Program-made: the position numbers and the translations under genes
Notes under the pieces: generated by a model
Database searches by the model: none
What the model was told of the DNA's origin: nothing
Seen by the model: only the letters and a program-made list of their open reading frames with translations
Shown here: positions 31,168 through 39,794 of the stretch, piece by piece
Numbering within the stretch: the first letter of the stretch is position 1
How the letters are laid out: each line of letters begins with the position of its first letter
Assembly (NCBI GenBank): GCA_900320185.1
Contig: ONRD01000021.1
Coordinates: 1-64,000 of the forward strand
Source: an uncultured Bacteroidales bacterium
GTDB lineage: Bacteria; Bacteroidota; Bacteroidia; Bacteroidales; UBA932
DNA length: 64,000 nucleotides
Direction: 5' to 3'

Positions 31168-32496
31168 TCAGTACCTGTTCAGGGGACGTCCAGCCGTCAT
31201 GTTGTGGACCTTGTGGCGGACGGTGTCAAGGACTTTCTGGTATTCCTCCTTGCCTTCCTCGGTCTCGCCGTTCACTACCGCCGCGTACTTGTCGACGGCG
31301 CAGAGGACGGTGTCGATGAGTTCAACGATGTCGACCATGTCCTTGTCGACAAAGCCCCTTGAAGTGATGGCGGGAGTTCCGATCCTGAGGCCGGAAGTCT
31401 TGAAAGGAGTGCGGGAATCGAAGGGAACCATGTTCTTGTTGACGGTGATGTCGGCCTTTTCAAGTTCCTTCTCGGCCATCCTTCCGGTAACTTCGGGGAA
31501 TTTGGTGCGGAGGTCGATCAGCATCAGGTGGTTGTCGGTGCCTCCCGAAACGATCTTGTAGCCCTTTGACATGAAGGTCTTGGCCATCGTCTGGGCGTTT
31601 GAGAGCACCTGCTTCTGATATTCGACGAATTCAGGCTGCATGGCTTCGTAGAAGGCTACAGCCTTTGCGGCGATGACATGCTCCAGAGGACCTCCCTGGA
31701 CGCCGGGGAACACGCTCGAATTGATGATCTCGCTCATCTTCTTGACTGCGCCCTTCTTGGTGGTGAGCCCCCAGGGATTGTCGAAATCCTTTCCGATGAG
31801 GATGATGCCTCCCCTTGGACCGCGGAGGGTCTTGTGGGTGGTGGATGTGACTATATGGGCGTACTTCACAGGGTTTTCGAGAAGGCCGGCGGCGATGAGG
31901 CCGGCGGTGTGGGCCATGTCGATCCAGAGTATCGCTCCCACTTCGTCGGCTATCTTGCGCATCCTGGCATAGTCCCATTCACGGGAGTAGGCGGAGGCTC
32001 CTCCTATGATGAGCTTGGGCTTGCACTCGAGTGCGGTGGCCTCCATCTTGTCGTAGTCGATGGTGCCTGTCTCTTCATTGAGCCCGTAGGCGACCGCATG
32101 GTACAGGATGCCGGAGGCGTTCACGGGAGAGCCGTGGGTGAGGTGACCACCCTGGGACAGGTCGAGTCCCATGAATGTGTCTCCCGGCTTCAGGCAGGCC
32201 ATGATGACCGCCATGTTGGCCTGGGCGCCGGAGTGCGGCTGCACGTTCGCATATTCGGCACCGTAGATCTTGCAGAGCCTGTCGATGGCGATCTGCTCGA
32301 TCTGGTCTACGATCTGGCATCCGCCGTAGTACCGTTTCCCTGGATAACCTTCCGCGTACTTGTTGGTGCATATGGAACCCATCGCCTCCAGTACATTGTC
32401 GCTTACGTAGTTCTCGGATGCGATAAGCTCAAGTCCGGAAGACTGCCTTTCTTTTTCGTTTCTTATCAGGTCGAAAACCTGAAGGTCCTGTTTCAT
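31168..32496 (-). CDS. glyA: Serine hydroxymethyltransferase
   Basis: A 442-residue PLP enzyme that converts serine plus tetrahydrofolate to glycine plus 5,10-methylene-THF. The PLP lysine is in [19 protein letters not shown]. The N-terminal folate/substrate region is [20 protein letters not shown], then [14 protein letters not shown] and [20 protein letters not shown]. The length is slightly above E. coli GlyA owing to a C-terminal extension. With the gcv genes earlier in the window it closes the glycine/one-carbon cycle. It has its own TATCTTTG promoter (32564-32557), divergent from the methyltransferase gene. Certain. Confidence 0.97.
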   Translation of the reverse strand: MKQDLQVFDLIRNEKERQSSGLELIASENYVSDNVLEAMGSICTNKYAEGYPGKRYYGGCQIVDQIEQIAIDRLCKIYGAEYANVQPHSGAQANMAVIMACLKPGDTFMGLDLSQGGHLTHGSPVNASGILYHAVAYGLNEETGTIDYDKMEATALECKPKLIIGGASAYSREWDYARMRKIADEVGAILWIDMAHTAGLIAAGLLENPVKYAHIVTSTTHKTLRGPRGGIILIGKDFDNPWGLTTKKGAVKKMSEIINSSVFPGVQGGPLEHVIAAKAVAFYEAMQPEFVEYQKQVLSNAQTMAKTFMSKGYKIVSGGTDNHLMLIDLRTKFPEVTGRMAEKELEKADITVNKNMVPFDSRTPFKTSGLRIGTPAITSRGFVDKDMVDIVELIDTVLCAVDKYAAVVNGETEEGKEEYQKVLDTVRHKVHNMTAGRPLNRY

Positions 32497-32556
32497 GTCT
32501 TAGGAATGTAATTGTTTGTGGTTACTGTCGTTCATGGGGCTCGCCCATACAAGTGG

Positions 32557-32564
32557 CAAAGATA
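32557..32564 (-). promoter_or_regulatory. glyA -7 box (TATCTTTG)
   Basis: A perfect minus-strand TATCTTTG, 61 bp before the glyA ATG. Confidence 0.65.
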
Positions 32565-32585
32565 ACATTAAAAACGCAATTTTAC

Positions 32586-32593
32586 TATCTTTG
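32586..32593 (+). promoter_or_regulatory. -7 box (TATCTTTG) for the SpoU-type methyltransferase
   Basis: A perfect plus-strand box, 21 bp before the ATG at 32615, back to back with the glyA promoter. Confidence 0.65.
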
Positions 32594-32614
32594 CAACCAT
32601 AAAAGACCGAAGTG

Positions 32615-33160
32615 ATGAAAGACCGCAAGCTTCTTGGCATCGAGCTTCACAGGATTGCTCCGCAGGAGTACCGCAGCCTTCCCGGATCCGGGGTAGCGGT
32701 GGTGCTGGACAACATACGCAGCGCCCACAACGTGGGTTCGGTGTTCAGGACCTGCGATTCTTTCAAGGCGGACAGGCTTGTCCTTTGCGGAATATGCGCG
32801 GTCCCGCCCTCCGCCGAGATACACAAGTCCGCGCTCGGAGCGGAGGACAGCGTACCGTGGGAATATTCGAAGGACACCCTGGCCGCGCTGGAAGGGCTGC
32901 GCGCGGAAGGCTATGAGATAGTCAGCGTCGAGCAGACCGTGAATTCCGTCAGCCTGGAGTCATTCAGGCCCGGGGCCGGGAAATATGCCCTTGTCTTTGG
33001 CAACGAGGTCGACGGGGTCGCCCAGGAGGTCGTCGACGCGTCCGATTTTTCCCTGGAGATCCCCCAGTTCGGCACCAAGCACTCCCTCAACGTGTCCGTG
33101 GCTGCAGGAGTCGTGCTGTGGCACCTGACCTGCTGCCGGCTCAATTCTCCAGCCAAGTAA
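32615..33160 (+). CDS. TrmH/SpoU-family RNA 2'-O-methyltransferase
   Basis: A 181-residue SPOUT methyltransferase with all three SpoU motifs: motif 1 NIRSAHNVGSVFRTCDSF (the N and R used in catalysis), motif 2 ALVFGNEVDGV, and motif 3 LEIPQFGTKHSLNVSVAAGV, which forms the trefoil-knot SAM site. It methylates a ribose 2'-OH in tRNA or rRNA; the precise nucleotide cannot be told from the sequence. The ATG at 32615 follows a GTG at 32612 that is probably not used. Its 3' end overlaps the convergent response-regulator gene by 20 bp. Confidence 0.88.
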   Translation: MKDRKLLGIELHRIAPQEYRSLPGSGVAVVLDNIRSAHNVGSVFRTCDSFKADRLVLCGICAVPPSAEIHKSALGAEDSVPWEYSKDTLAALEGLRAEGYEIVSVEQTVNSVSLESFRPGAGKYALVFGNEVDGVAQEVVDASDFSLEIPQFGTKHSLNVSVAAGVVLWHLTCCRLNSPAK

Positions 33161-33914
33161 GGAATTCTTCCGCCCTGGAGCGGCTGACCACCATGTCCGG
33201 GGCGTTCCCGAAGGTCCGCGGCACCGTCGTGGCCGGAGTGATCCGGAGGCGCCCTCCCGGCAGTTTGGTGACGCTCCTCACTTCGTCCTTGGCGAAAACA
33301 CAGCTCCTGGATATCCTGAAGAACCTTTCCGGGTCCAGCCCCTCGGTAATAAGGTCCAGGGAACCGTCTATTATGTAGACTGCTCCGTCCCTTGTCACGA
33401 CGTGGTTGTTCTTGTCTTCCGAATAGAAGAAGGCGATGTCGTCCCCCTTGACCGGCACTATCCTGTCGTTGAAGTGTACGAGGAAACGTTCCTTGTAGGC
33501 TGATGATTCCTTCCTTTTCACCAGTTCGTCAAGAAGCCTGCCGGCATCGATCGTGCGGACGCTCCGGCGGCATCTCTCCACGGCCCTCCTGAGGGGGGCG
33601 GCGTCTATCGGCTTCATGAGGTAGTCTATGCTTCCGGCTTCGAAGGCCTTCACGGCGTAGTTGTCGTAGGCGGTGGTCATGACTACGTTGGCCTTCACGT
33701 CGACTTTCCGGAAAATCTCGAAACAGTCTCCGTCGGAAAGCTCCACGTCCATGAATATCAAGTCTGCACCGTCAGGGTTCCCCGAGAGCCATTCCACGGA
33801 TTCCTTGACGGAACCGCATTCGCCGATTATCTCCATGTCGGGAAAGTTGGCGGCCAGTAACCTTTCCAGGTTCCTTCTGGCCATCATTTCATCTTCAATG
33901 ATCAGGACTTTCAT
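33141..33914 (-). CDS. LytTR-family response regulator
   Basis: A 257-residue two-component regulator. The receiver domain has the acidic pocket IIEDE (Glu7, Asp8), the phospho-acceptor Asp56 in LIFMDVELS, the TTAYDNYA switch and LMKPID lysine. The LytTR DNA-binding domain (about 140-255) has FLVHFNDRIVPVKGDDIAFF and HVVTRDGAVYIIDGSLDLIT. The ATG at 33914 overlaps the kinase stop as ATGA; the longer open frame to 34100 lies within the kinase gene and is rejected. It lies 1.5 kb from the divergent glucan-utilisation genes and is a candidate regulator of them, but LytTR proteins often control unrelated functions. Confidence 0.9.
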   Translation of the reverse strand: MKVLIIEDEMMARRNLERLLAANFPDMEIIGECGSVKESVEWLSGNPDGADLIFMDVELSDGDCFEIFRKVDVKANVVMTTAYDNYAVKAFEAGSIDYLMKPIDAAPLRRAVERCRRSVRTIDAGRLLDELVKRKESSAYKERFLVHFNDRIVPVKGDDIAFFYSEDKNNHVVTRDGAVYIIDGSLDLITEGLDPERFFRISRSCVFAKDEVRSVTKLPGGRLRITPATTVPRTFGNAPDMVVSRSRAEEFLTWLEN

Positions 33915-35266
33915 AGCAGTGGAAGTTTGACAGTGTAGGTGGTACCGGTCTTGTGGATCGCGACCTCTTTCCCTGAACGTCCCCCGTACTGCCGCTTTAT
34001 GTAGCTGAGTCCCATTCCGGTGGATTGTGACGGGGTGAGCCGTGGATTGAGGTTGTTGCTTACGGTGACGTATTCTCCGTCGGAAGAGATCCTGACGCAC
34101 AGGGGAGCGCCCGGCTGGATGGAATTGTGCTTGGTGGCGTTCTCGATGAGGAGCTGCACGGAGCAGGGGACCACGTGCCTGCCGAGGTCTTCATCGCGGA
34201 TGTCCGCCTCTACCGAGAATCCGTCCTGGAACCGCACTTTGAGAAGGTCGGTGTACATCCCGACGTAGGTCATCTCGTCGTGGAGCGGGACTGTGGCCGC
34301 ATCTTCATTCTTGAGCATGTAGCGGTAGATGCCGGAAAGCTTGTGGATGTAGGTGCTCGCCTCGTCGGGCTTCCCGTCGAGCACGAGGGCGTCAAGGATG
34401 TTCAGGGAGTTGAAGAGGAAGTGCGGGTTGAGCTGCTGCTTGAGGTTGAGGTACTGGAACTTGGCCAGGTCGGCGCGGTCCTTTTCCCTATCCGCGTTGC
34501 GGCGCGCGTCGATCGCATATTCGACCATGTAGATGATTGAATATATCAGGGCCTCGGCGATCAGAGCGACGGAGGACAGCTCCAGGAACCGCTCCCACGA
34601 GAATGGATTGCCGCTCCCCGAAGTCAATTCCACGATGAGGGCTGAGAGCGCCGAAATGGCCAGCACGAACGTGCCCATGCCAAGGACAGTGATGCGGCGG
34701 GTGCCTTCGGCGTTCACGCGCTTTGCGTGTTCCATGAACAGGATGGTAAGTCCCGTGAGGCTCAGCAGCATTATGGGATTGCCCATGTAGGCGGACACGG
34801 CTTCGAGGAAGGAGCCTTCTCCGAAGAGGCTGGAGGAGAAAAGGCTCATGACGATCCTGATTCCGAGGATTACCGCAACCGCGGCCATCAGCCATGATAG
34901 GCCGGTGCGGTCAACCTGCTTCCTTACGGCGAAGCGGTTCATGAAGACAACGAGCCCCCAGCCCATCAGTTCGGTGGTCAGGAAGGTCGCTATAGCAGGA
35001 GAAGCAAGCGGATGGTCCATTGCCAGGCGCACCAGGGCGGCGATTCCGGTGCCTAGGGCATACCCCAGGATGTTGGCGATGATCAGGACGATGGAGGAGA
35101 ACTCCACGCTCTGCCCGTACCTGATGCACAGGAAGGTGGTCAGGATTACGGTAAGCGTGGTGAGCATCAGTTCGTCCCCTATGCCTGCCATGCGGCACGC
35201 GATCGCAGTGGCCGCGTGGAGGAGGGCGAAGCCGTGGATGATCGTCGATGTGGGTACTCGTGCCAT
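33911..35266 (-). CDS. LytS-type sensor histidine kinase
   Basis: A 451-residue inner-membrane kinase. About seven to eight transmembrane helices fill residues 5-250 without a recognised ligand domain. The His_kinase (PF06580) domain follows with the phospho-acceptor His in LKQQLNPHFLFNSLNILDAL and the HATPase nucleotide-binding box VQLLIENATKHNSIQPG and STGMGLSYIKRQYGG. It is cognate to the overlapping response regulator (4-bp overlap). Its 5' end diverges from the MFS transporter gene over 150 bp, so both may share regulation. The sensed signal is unknown. Confidence 0.9.
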   Translation of the reverse strand: MARVPTSTIIHGFALLHAATAIACRMAGIGDELMLTTLTVILTTFLCIRYGQSVEFSSIVLIIANILGYALGTGIAALVRLAMDHPLASPAIATFLTTELMGWGLVVFMNRFAVRKQVDRTGLSWLMAAVAVILGIRIVMSLFSSSLFGEGSFLEAVSAYMGNPIMLLSLTGLTILFMEHAKRVNAEGTRRITVLGMGTFVLAISALSALIVELTSGSGNPFSWERFLELSSVALIAEALIYSIIYMVEYAIDARRNADREKDRADLAKFQYLNLKQQLNPHFLFNSLNILDALVLDGKPDEASTYIHKLSGIYRYMLKNEDAATVPLHDEMTYVGMYTDLLKVRFQDGFSVEADIRDEDLGRHVVPCSVQLLIENATKHNSIQPGAPLCVRISSDGEYVTVSNNLNPRLTPSQSTGMGLSYIKRQYGGRSGKEVAIHKTGTTYTVKLPLL

Positions 35267-35388
35267 TCTTTAATGCAACATTGCAAGTTACGAAAAAACT
35301 TTCACCGTTCGTCATTCTTTTCTTGCATTTCGTCGTCTTTTCCCGACAATTCGTCTCCGAGTATAATAATTATAAGTATTAAAACTTA

Positions 35389-35396
35389 TACCTTTG
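35389..35396 (+). promoter_or_regulatory. -7 box (TACCTTTG) of the glucan-utilisation transcript
   Basis: A consensus box 21 bp before the MFS ATG at 35417. It is likely to be the main promoter for the transporter and perhaps the downstream susCD block. Confidence 0.6.
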
Positions 35397-35416
35397 CCCG
35401 GATTAATGACACTGAA

Positions 35417-36772
35417 ATGGCAAACTCCTATTTGCAAAACAAGGACAGGCTGTCCTTCTCCCAGATGTGGAACCTGAGTTTCGGGTTCTTCGGAGTCCAG
35501 ATCGCCTATGCGCTCCAGAGCGCCAACATAAGCCGCATCTTCGCGACCCTGGGGGCTGATCCCCACCAGCTTAGCTTCTTCTGGATACTCCCTCCGCTGA
35601 TGGGCATGATAGTCCAGCCGCTTATCGGCAAATATTCGGACCGGACATGGAACAGGATGGGCAGGCGCAAGCCGTACCTGCTCTTCGGCGCCCTCGTGGC
35701 CGTCCTCGTCATGGCCTTCCTCCCGAATGCGGGCAGCCTGAACTTCTCCACCAGGTTGCTTCTCGGGCTCAACGGAGCCATGTGGTTCGGGCTTTTCTCC
35801 CTGATATTCCTCGACACTTCGATCAATGTCGCCATGCAGCCCTTCAAGATGATGGTGGGCGACATGGTAGGGGAGAACCAGAAGGCGAAGGCCTACTCGA
35901 TCCAGTCCCTCCTGTGCAATGCCGGAAGCCTGGTCGGCTACCTGCTGCCGATATTCCTTACGTGGATCGGCATAGCCAACACCGCCCCTCAGGGGCAGGT
36001 CCCCGCTTCTGTCATCTGGAGTTTCTATCTCGGCGCAGCCATCCTCATCCTGTGCGTGATGTACACCTTCTTGTCCGTCAAGGAGATGGATCCCGCCGAA
36101 TATGCGCAGTTCCACGGCATCTCCCACTCCGGGGAGGAGGAAGGCTCCAGGAAGCCCGGCCTCCTGCACCTGCTGCTCCATGCCCCCTCCACTTTCTGGA
36201 CGGTCGGCCTGGTCCAGTTCTTCTGCTGGGCCGCCTTCATGTACATGTGGACATATTCCAACGGGGCGATCGCCAGCAATTGCTGGGGAACCACTGACAC
36301 GGCTTCGCCCGGCTACCAGGCCGCCGGCAACTGGGTAGGGGTCGTGTTCGCCGTACAGGCAGTCGGCTCCATCCTCTGGGCTATCGTCATCCCTCGCTTC
36401 AAGTCCCTGAGGCTCGCCTACGTCGTCAGCCTCATCATAGGCGCCGCCGGGTTCATATCCATAGCCTTCATCCACGACCAGTACCTCCTCTTCGTGTCGT
36501 ATTTCCTGATCGGGGCAGCCTGGGCCGCGATGCTGGCGCTTCCGTTCACCCTGCTGACCAATTCTCTCAGCGGGGAGAACATGGGGAGTTACCTTGGACT
36601 TTTCAACTGCACCATCTGCCTGCCGCAGATCATCGCAGCGGCGCTGGGAGGCATGGTCCTCAAATGCGTCGGCGGAGTGCAGGCCAACATGCTTGTCGTA
36701 GCCGGGGTACTCCTCCTCCTGGGAGCGGCCAGCGTCGCGCTTGTCGGAGAGAAAAAGCATACTGTTGACTAA
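35417..36772 (+). CDS. MFS sugar porter (SLC45/maltose-type)
   Basis: A 451-residue, 12-helix major-facilitator protein. It has the family loop KYSDRTWNRMGRRKPYLLFG between helices 2 and 3 (RxGRR-KP signature typical of sucrose/maltose GPH/SLC45 porters) and LDTSINVAMQPFKMMVGDMV, also typical of the group. It should import the glucose oligomers made in the periplasm by the GH13 enzymes downstream. The true start is the ATG at 35417, since the longer frame crosses the -7 box and the divergent kinase gene. The gap to susC is 39 bp, consistent with a shared transcript. Confidence 0.88.
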   Translation: MANSYLQNKDRLSFSQMWNLSFGFFGVQIAYALQSANISRIFATLGADPHQLSFFWILPPLMGMIVQPLIGKYSDRTWNRMGRRKPYLLFGALVAVLVMAFLPNAGSLNFSTRLLLGLNGAMWFGLFSLIFLDTSINVAMQPFKMMVGDMVGENQKAKAYSIQSLLCNAGSLVGYLLPIFLTWIGIANTAPQGQVPASVIWSFYLGAAILILCVMYTFLSVKEMDPAEYAQFHGISHSGEEEGSRKPGLLHLLLHAPSTFWTVGLVQFFCWAAFMYMWTYSNGAIASNCWGTTDTASPGYQAAGNWVGVVFAVQAVGSILWAIVIPRFKSLRLAYVVSLIIGAAGFISIAFIHDQYLLFVSYFLIGAAWAAMLALPFTLLTNSLSGENMGSYLGLFNCTICLPQIIAAALGGMVLKCVGGVQANMLVVAGVLLLLGAASVALVGEKKHTVD

Positions 36773-36811
36773 CTACACCATATGAATATATTTACTACTC
36801 AAAATTTCCAA

Positions 36812-39781
36812 ATGAAAAGGATTATAGCTGCTGTGGCGGCCATGCTTATCGGCCTGGCCGGCACAACCGTATCCGCTCAGAGCGGATATCAGGTGAAAGG
36901 AGTTGTAGTCGACGCAGCCGGTCCGGTGATCGGTGCCACCGTAATGGAGCAGGGCACCAGCAACGGAACCACCACCGGCATTGACGGAGACTACGTCCTT
37001 AATGTTTCCGGACCTGATGCGACTGTCGTTTTCAGCTGCATCGGTTACGCGACACAGACCTTCAAGGCTTCCGCAGTACCTGCGAGGCTGACGATCACCG
37101 AGGACACCCAGTTCCTCGACGACGTCGTCGTCATCGGTTACGGTACCGTGAAGAAGACCGACCTTACCGGTTCGGTCTCTACCGTGAAGGCTGATGAGAT
37201 CAACAAGGGTGTCATCACCACCCCCGCCGACCTCCTCAGGGGCAAGACCGCAGGCGTGGTCGTCACCTCAGGAGACGGTATGCCTGGTTCAGGCGCTACC
37301 ATCCGTATCCGCGGCGGCGCTTCCATCAATGCTTCAAACGACCCTCTCATCGTCATCGACGGACTTCCTGTCTCGAATGACGGCCTCGGCGGACTTGCAG
37401 ACCCCCTGTCCTCCATCAATCCCGAGGACATCGAGAGTTTCTCCGTCCTCAAGGATGCTTCCGCGACCGCAATCTATGGTTCGCGGGCTTCCAACGGTGT
37501 CATCGTGATCACCACCAAGAAGGGTTCGAAGACTGCAGGCAAGGTTCCTCACGTGGCCGTGGATTTCACCACTTCCGTGAATACCATCGCCAAGTACAAC
37601 AAGCTACTTGACGCCGATGGTCTCCGCAGCCTTATCCGCCAGCATTTCGGCGAGAACTCAGCCGCAGAGGCCGCACTCGGTTCCGCGAACACCGACTGGC
37701 AGAAGGAGATTTACCAGACCTCCCGGACCTATGACGGCAACATCAGTGTCAACGGCCGTATCGCCGAGTTCCTCCCTTACCGCGTCTCGGGCGGTTACAC
37801 CAGCCAGAACGGTACCCTCAAGGGTTCCAAGATGGACAGGGCTACCCTTGCCGTCAACCTGGCGCCTTCCTTCTTTGACAACCATCTGACAGTCAATGCG
37901 AACGGGAAGGGCACCTATGCATATAACGTCTATGCCAACCAGGCCGCCATCGGCTGTGCCAACCAGTTCGATCCCACCAAGCCCGTCTATGACCCCAGCG
38001 GTCTCAACGGCTACACCACCTGGTTCGACGCTGCCGGCAACCTCAACTCGATGGCGACGATGAATCCCGTGGGAGTCCTTGCTTCCACACGTGATTTCGC
38101 CGACACTTACAGGTTCCTCGGCAACACCCAGTTCGACTACAAGGTCCACGGTTTCGAAGACCTTAGGCTCAACCTCAACCTGGGTCTTGACTGGGCTTAT
38201 TCAGACTGCTTCACCGAGATCGGAAAGGGCACGGAAGTCTCGTTCCACGACAAGACCGAGTCCGGCGGAGGATCCCACAAGGATTACGACTACACCCGCC
38301 GCAACACCACCCTCGAGTTCTATGCCGACTATAACAAGACTTTCGCCGAGAAGCACAATGTCGACGTTATGGGCGGTTATTCCTGGCAGCATTTCTGGTA
38401 CAACGACCACACTTTGAAGTACAGGATCGCCGACAATTTCGAGATGGCCAATTCAGAGGGGAAGGGTGAACTCTACCTCATTTCCTTCTTCGGCCGTGCG
38501 AACTACGGGTTTGCCGACAGGTACCTCATCACAGCAACCCTCCGTGCTGACGGAACCTCCCGCTTCCAGAACCACAAATGGGGTATCTTCCCCTCTGTGG
38601 CTTTCGCCTGGAATGTGAAGAACGAGTCCTTCCTGAAGAACGTGAAGGACCTTTCCACCCTCAAGTTCCGCCTGAGCTGGGGCGAGACCGGACAGCAGGC
38701 TATCGGCGGCTACTACGGTACCTTCGCCAAGTTCCTCACCATCAACACTCCCGGCTCATACTATTTCGTCAACGGCGACAATTATGTCGCACCTATAGTA
38801 GCGACGGAGTACAGCGCCGACCTGAAATGGGAGACGACCACTACCTATAACGCCGGTTTCGACCTCGGTCTGTGGAATGACAGGCTCAGGCTCAGCGCCG
38901 ACGTCTATCAGAGGGATACCCGCGACATCCTCAACAATATCCCTGTTCCCGGACTGTCCAACCTGTCCAACTACCTAGACACCAACATCGGTACGATGAC
39001 CAACAAGGGTTACGAGATCGACCTTACAGGTGTCCTGGTGGAGACCAAGGATATGAGCTGGACCGCCGGGGTAAATATGGCGTACAACAATAACAAGGTG
39101 ACCAAGCTCACGGCTTCCGACGAGAATGCGACGGGAATCGAGAAGGGTGAAGTCGACGGCGGTATCACCAACAAGGTCCAGTTGATCCAGGTCGGTTACC
39201 CGATGCTTTCCTACTATATGTACCAGCAGGTCTATGACTCCGAGGGCAATCCCATCAACGGAGTCTATGTGGACCGCAACAACGACGGTCAGATCACGCC
39301 CGATGACAAGTACATCACCAGGAAGCCGGACCCCGACTATACCTTCGGCTTCAACACGAACTTCTCTTGGAAGAACTGGACCGCAGCCCTTTCCGGCCAC
39401 GCATCCATCGGCAACTGGGTCTACAACAACGTCGCTTCCAACACCGAGATGCTGGCTGACCTCTGGACCAACAGTTTCGTCAGCAACAGGCTTGTCTCCG
39501 CGACCAAGTCGATGTTCACCCAGGCACAGTACGTCTCCGACTACTATCTCGAGGACGGCTCGTTCCTGAAGCTGGACAACTTCACCATCGGCTACACCTT
39601 CCCGAAGCTGTTCAGCCTGAACGCCGACAGAAGCGCCTCTCTCAATATCTTCGGTACCGTGCAGAACATCTGTACCTTCACCAAATACTCCGGCATCGAT
39701 CCTGAAATCTTCAACGGACTCGACAAGACTGTCTACCCTCGTCCGAGAACTTTCGTGATGGGCCTCAAGCTTAACTTCTAA
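36812..39781 (+). CDS. SusC-family TonB-dependent outer-membrane transporter
   Basis: A 989-residue SusC-like protein with signal peptide MKRIIAAVAAMLIGLAGTTV (cleavage after VSA). The carboxypeptidase-regulatory-like domain is at about 25-105 (VKGVVVDAAGPVIGATVMEQ). The conserved DDVVVIGYGTVKKTDLTGSV and plug domain follow (ADLLRGKTAGVVVTSG, ATIRIRGGASINASNDPLIV, LKDASATAIYGSRASNGVI). A 22-strand barrel ends in RPRTFVMGLKLNF with terminal Phe. It imports oligosaccharides in complex with the SusD-like lipoprotein encoded 13 bp downstream, using TonB energy. The ATG at 36812 is preferred to 36782 because it starts at the signal peptide. Confidence 0.95.
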   Translation: MKRIIAAVAAMLIGLAGTTVSAQSGYQVKGVVVDAAGPVIGATVMEQGTSNGTTTGIDGDYVLNVSGPDATVVFSCIGYATQTFKASAVPARLTITEDTQFLDDVVVIGYGTVKKTDLTGSVSTVKADEINKGVITTPADLLRGKTAGVVVTSGDGMPGSGATIRIRGGASINASNDPLIVIDGLPVSNDGLGGLADPLSSINPEDIESFSVLKDASATAIYGSRASNGVIVITTKKGSKTAGKVPHVAVDFTTSVNTIAKYNKLLDADGLRSLIRQHFGENSAAEAALGSANTDWQKEIYQTSRTYDGNISVNGRIAEFLPYRVSGGYTSQNGTLKGSKMDRATLAVNLAPSFFDNHLTVNANGKGTYAYNVYANQAAIGCANQFDPTKPVYDPSGLNGYTTWFDAAGNLNSMATMNPVGVLASTRDFADTYRFLGNTQFDYKVHGFEDLRLNLNLGLDWAYSDCFTEIGKGTEVSFHDKTESGGGSHKDYDYTRRNTTLEFYADYNKTFAEKHNVDVMGGYSWQHFWYNDHTLKYRIADNFEMANSEGKGELYLISFFGRANYGFADRYLITATLRADGTSRFQNHKWGIFPSVAFAWNVKNESFLKNVKDLSTLKFRLSWGETGQQAIGGYYGTFAKFLTINTPGSYYFVNGDNYVAPIVATEYSADLKWETTTTYNAGFDLGLWNDRLRLSADVYQRDTRDILNNIPVPGLSNLSNYLDTNIGTMTNKGYEIDLTGVLVETKDMSWTAGVNMAYNNNKVTKLTASDENATGIEKGEVDGGITNKVQLIQVGYPMLSYYMYQQVYDSEGNPINGVYVDRNNDGQITPDDKYITRKPDPDYTFGFNTNFSWKNWTAALSGHASIGNWVYNNVASNTEMLADLWTNSFVSNRLVSATKSMFTQAQYVSDYYLEDGSFLKLDNFTIGYTFPKLFSLNADRSASLNIFGTVQNICTFTKYSGIDPEIFNGLDKTVYPRPRTFVMGLKLNF

Positions 39782-39794
39782 TATGGGCTGGAAC

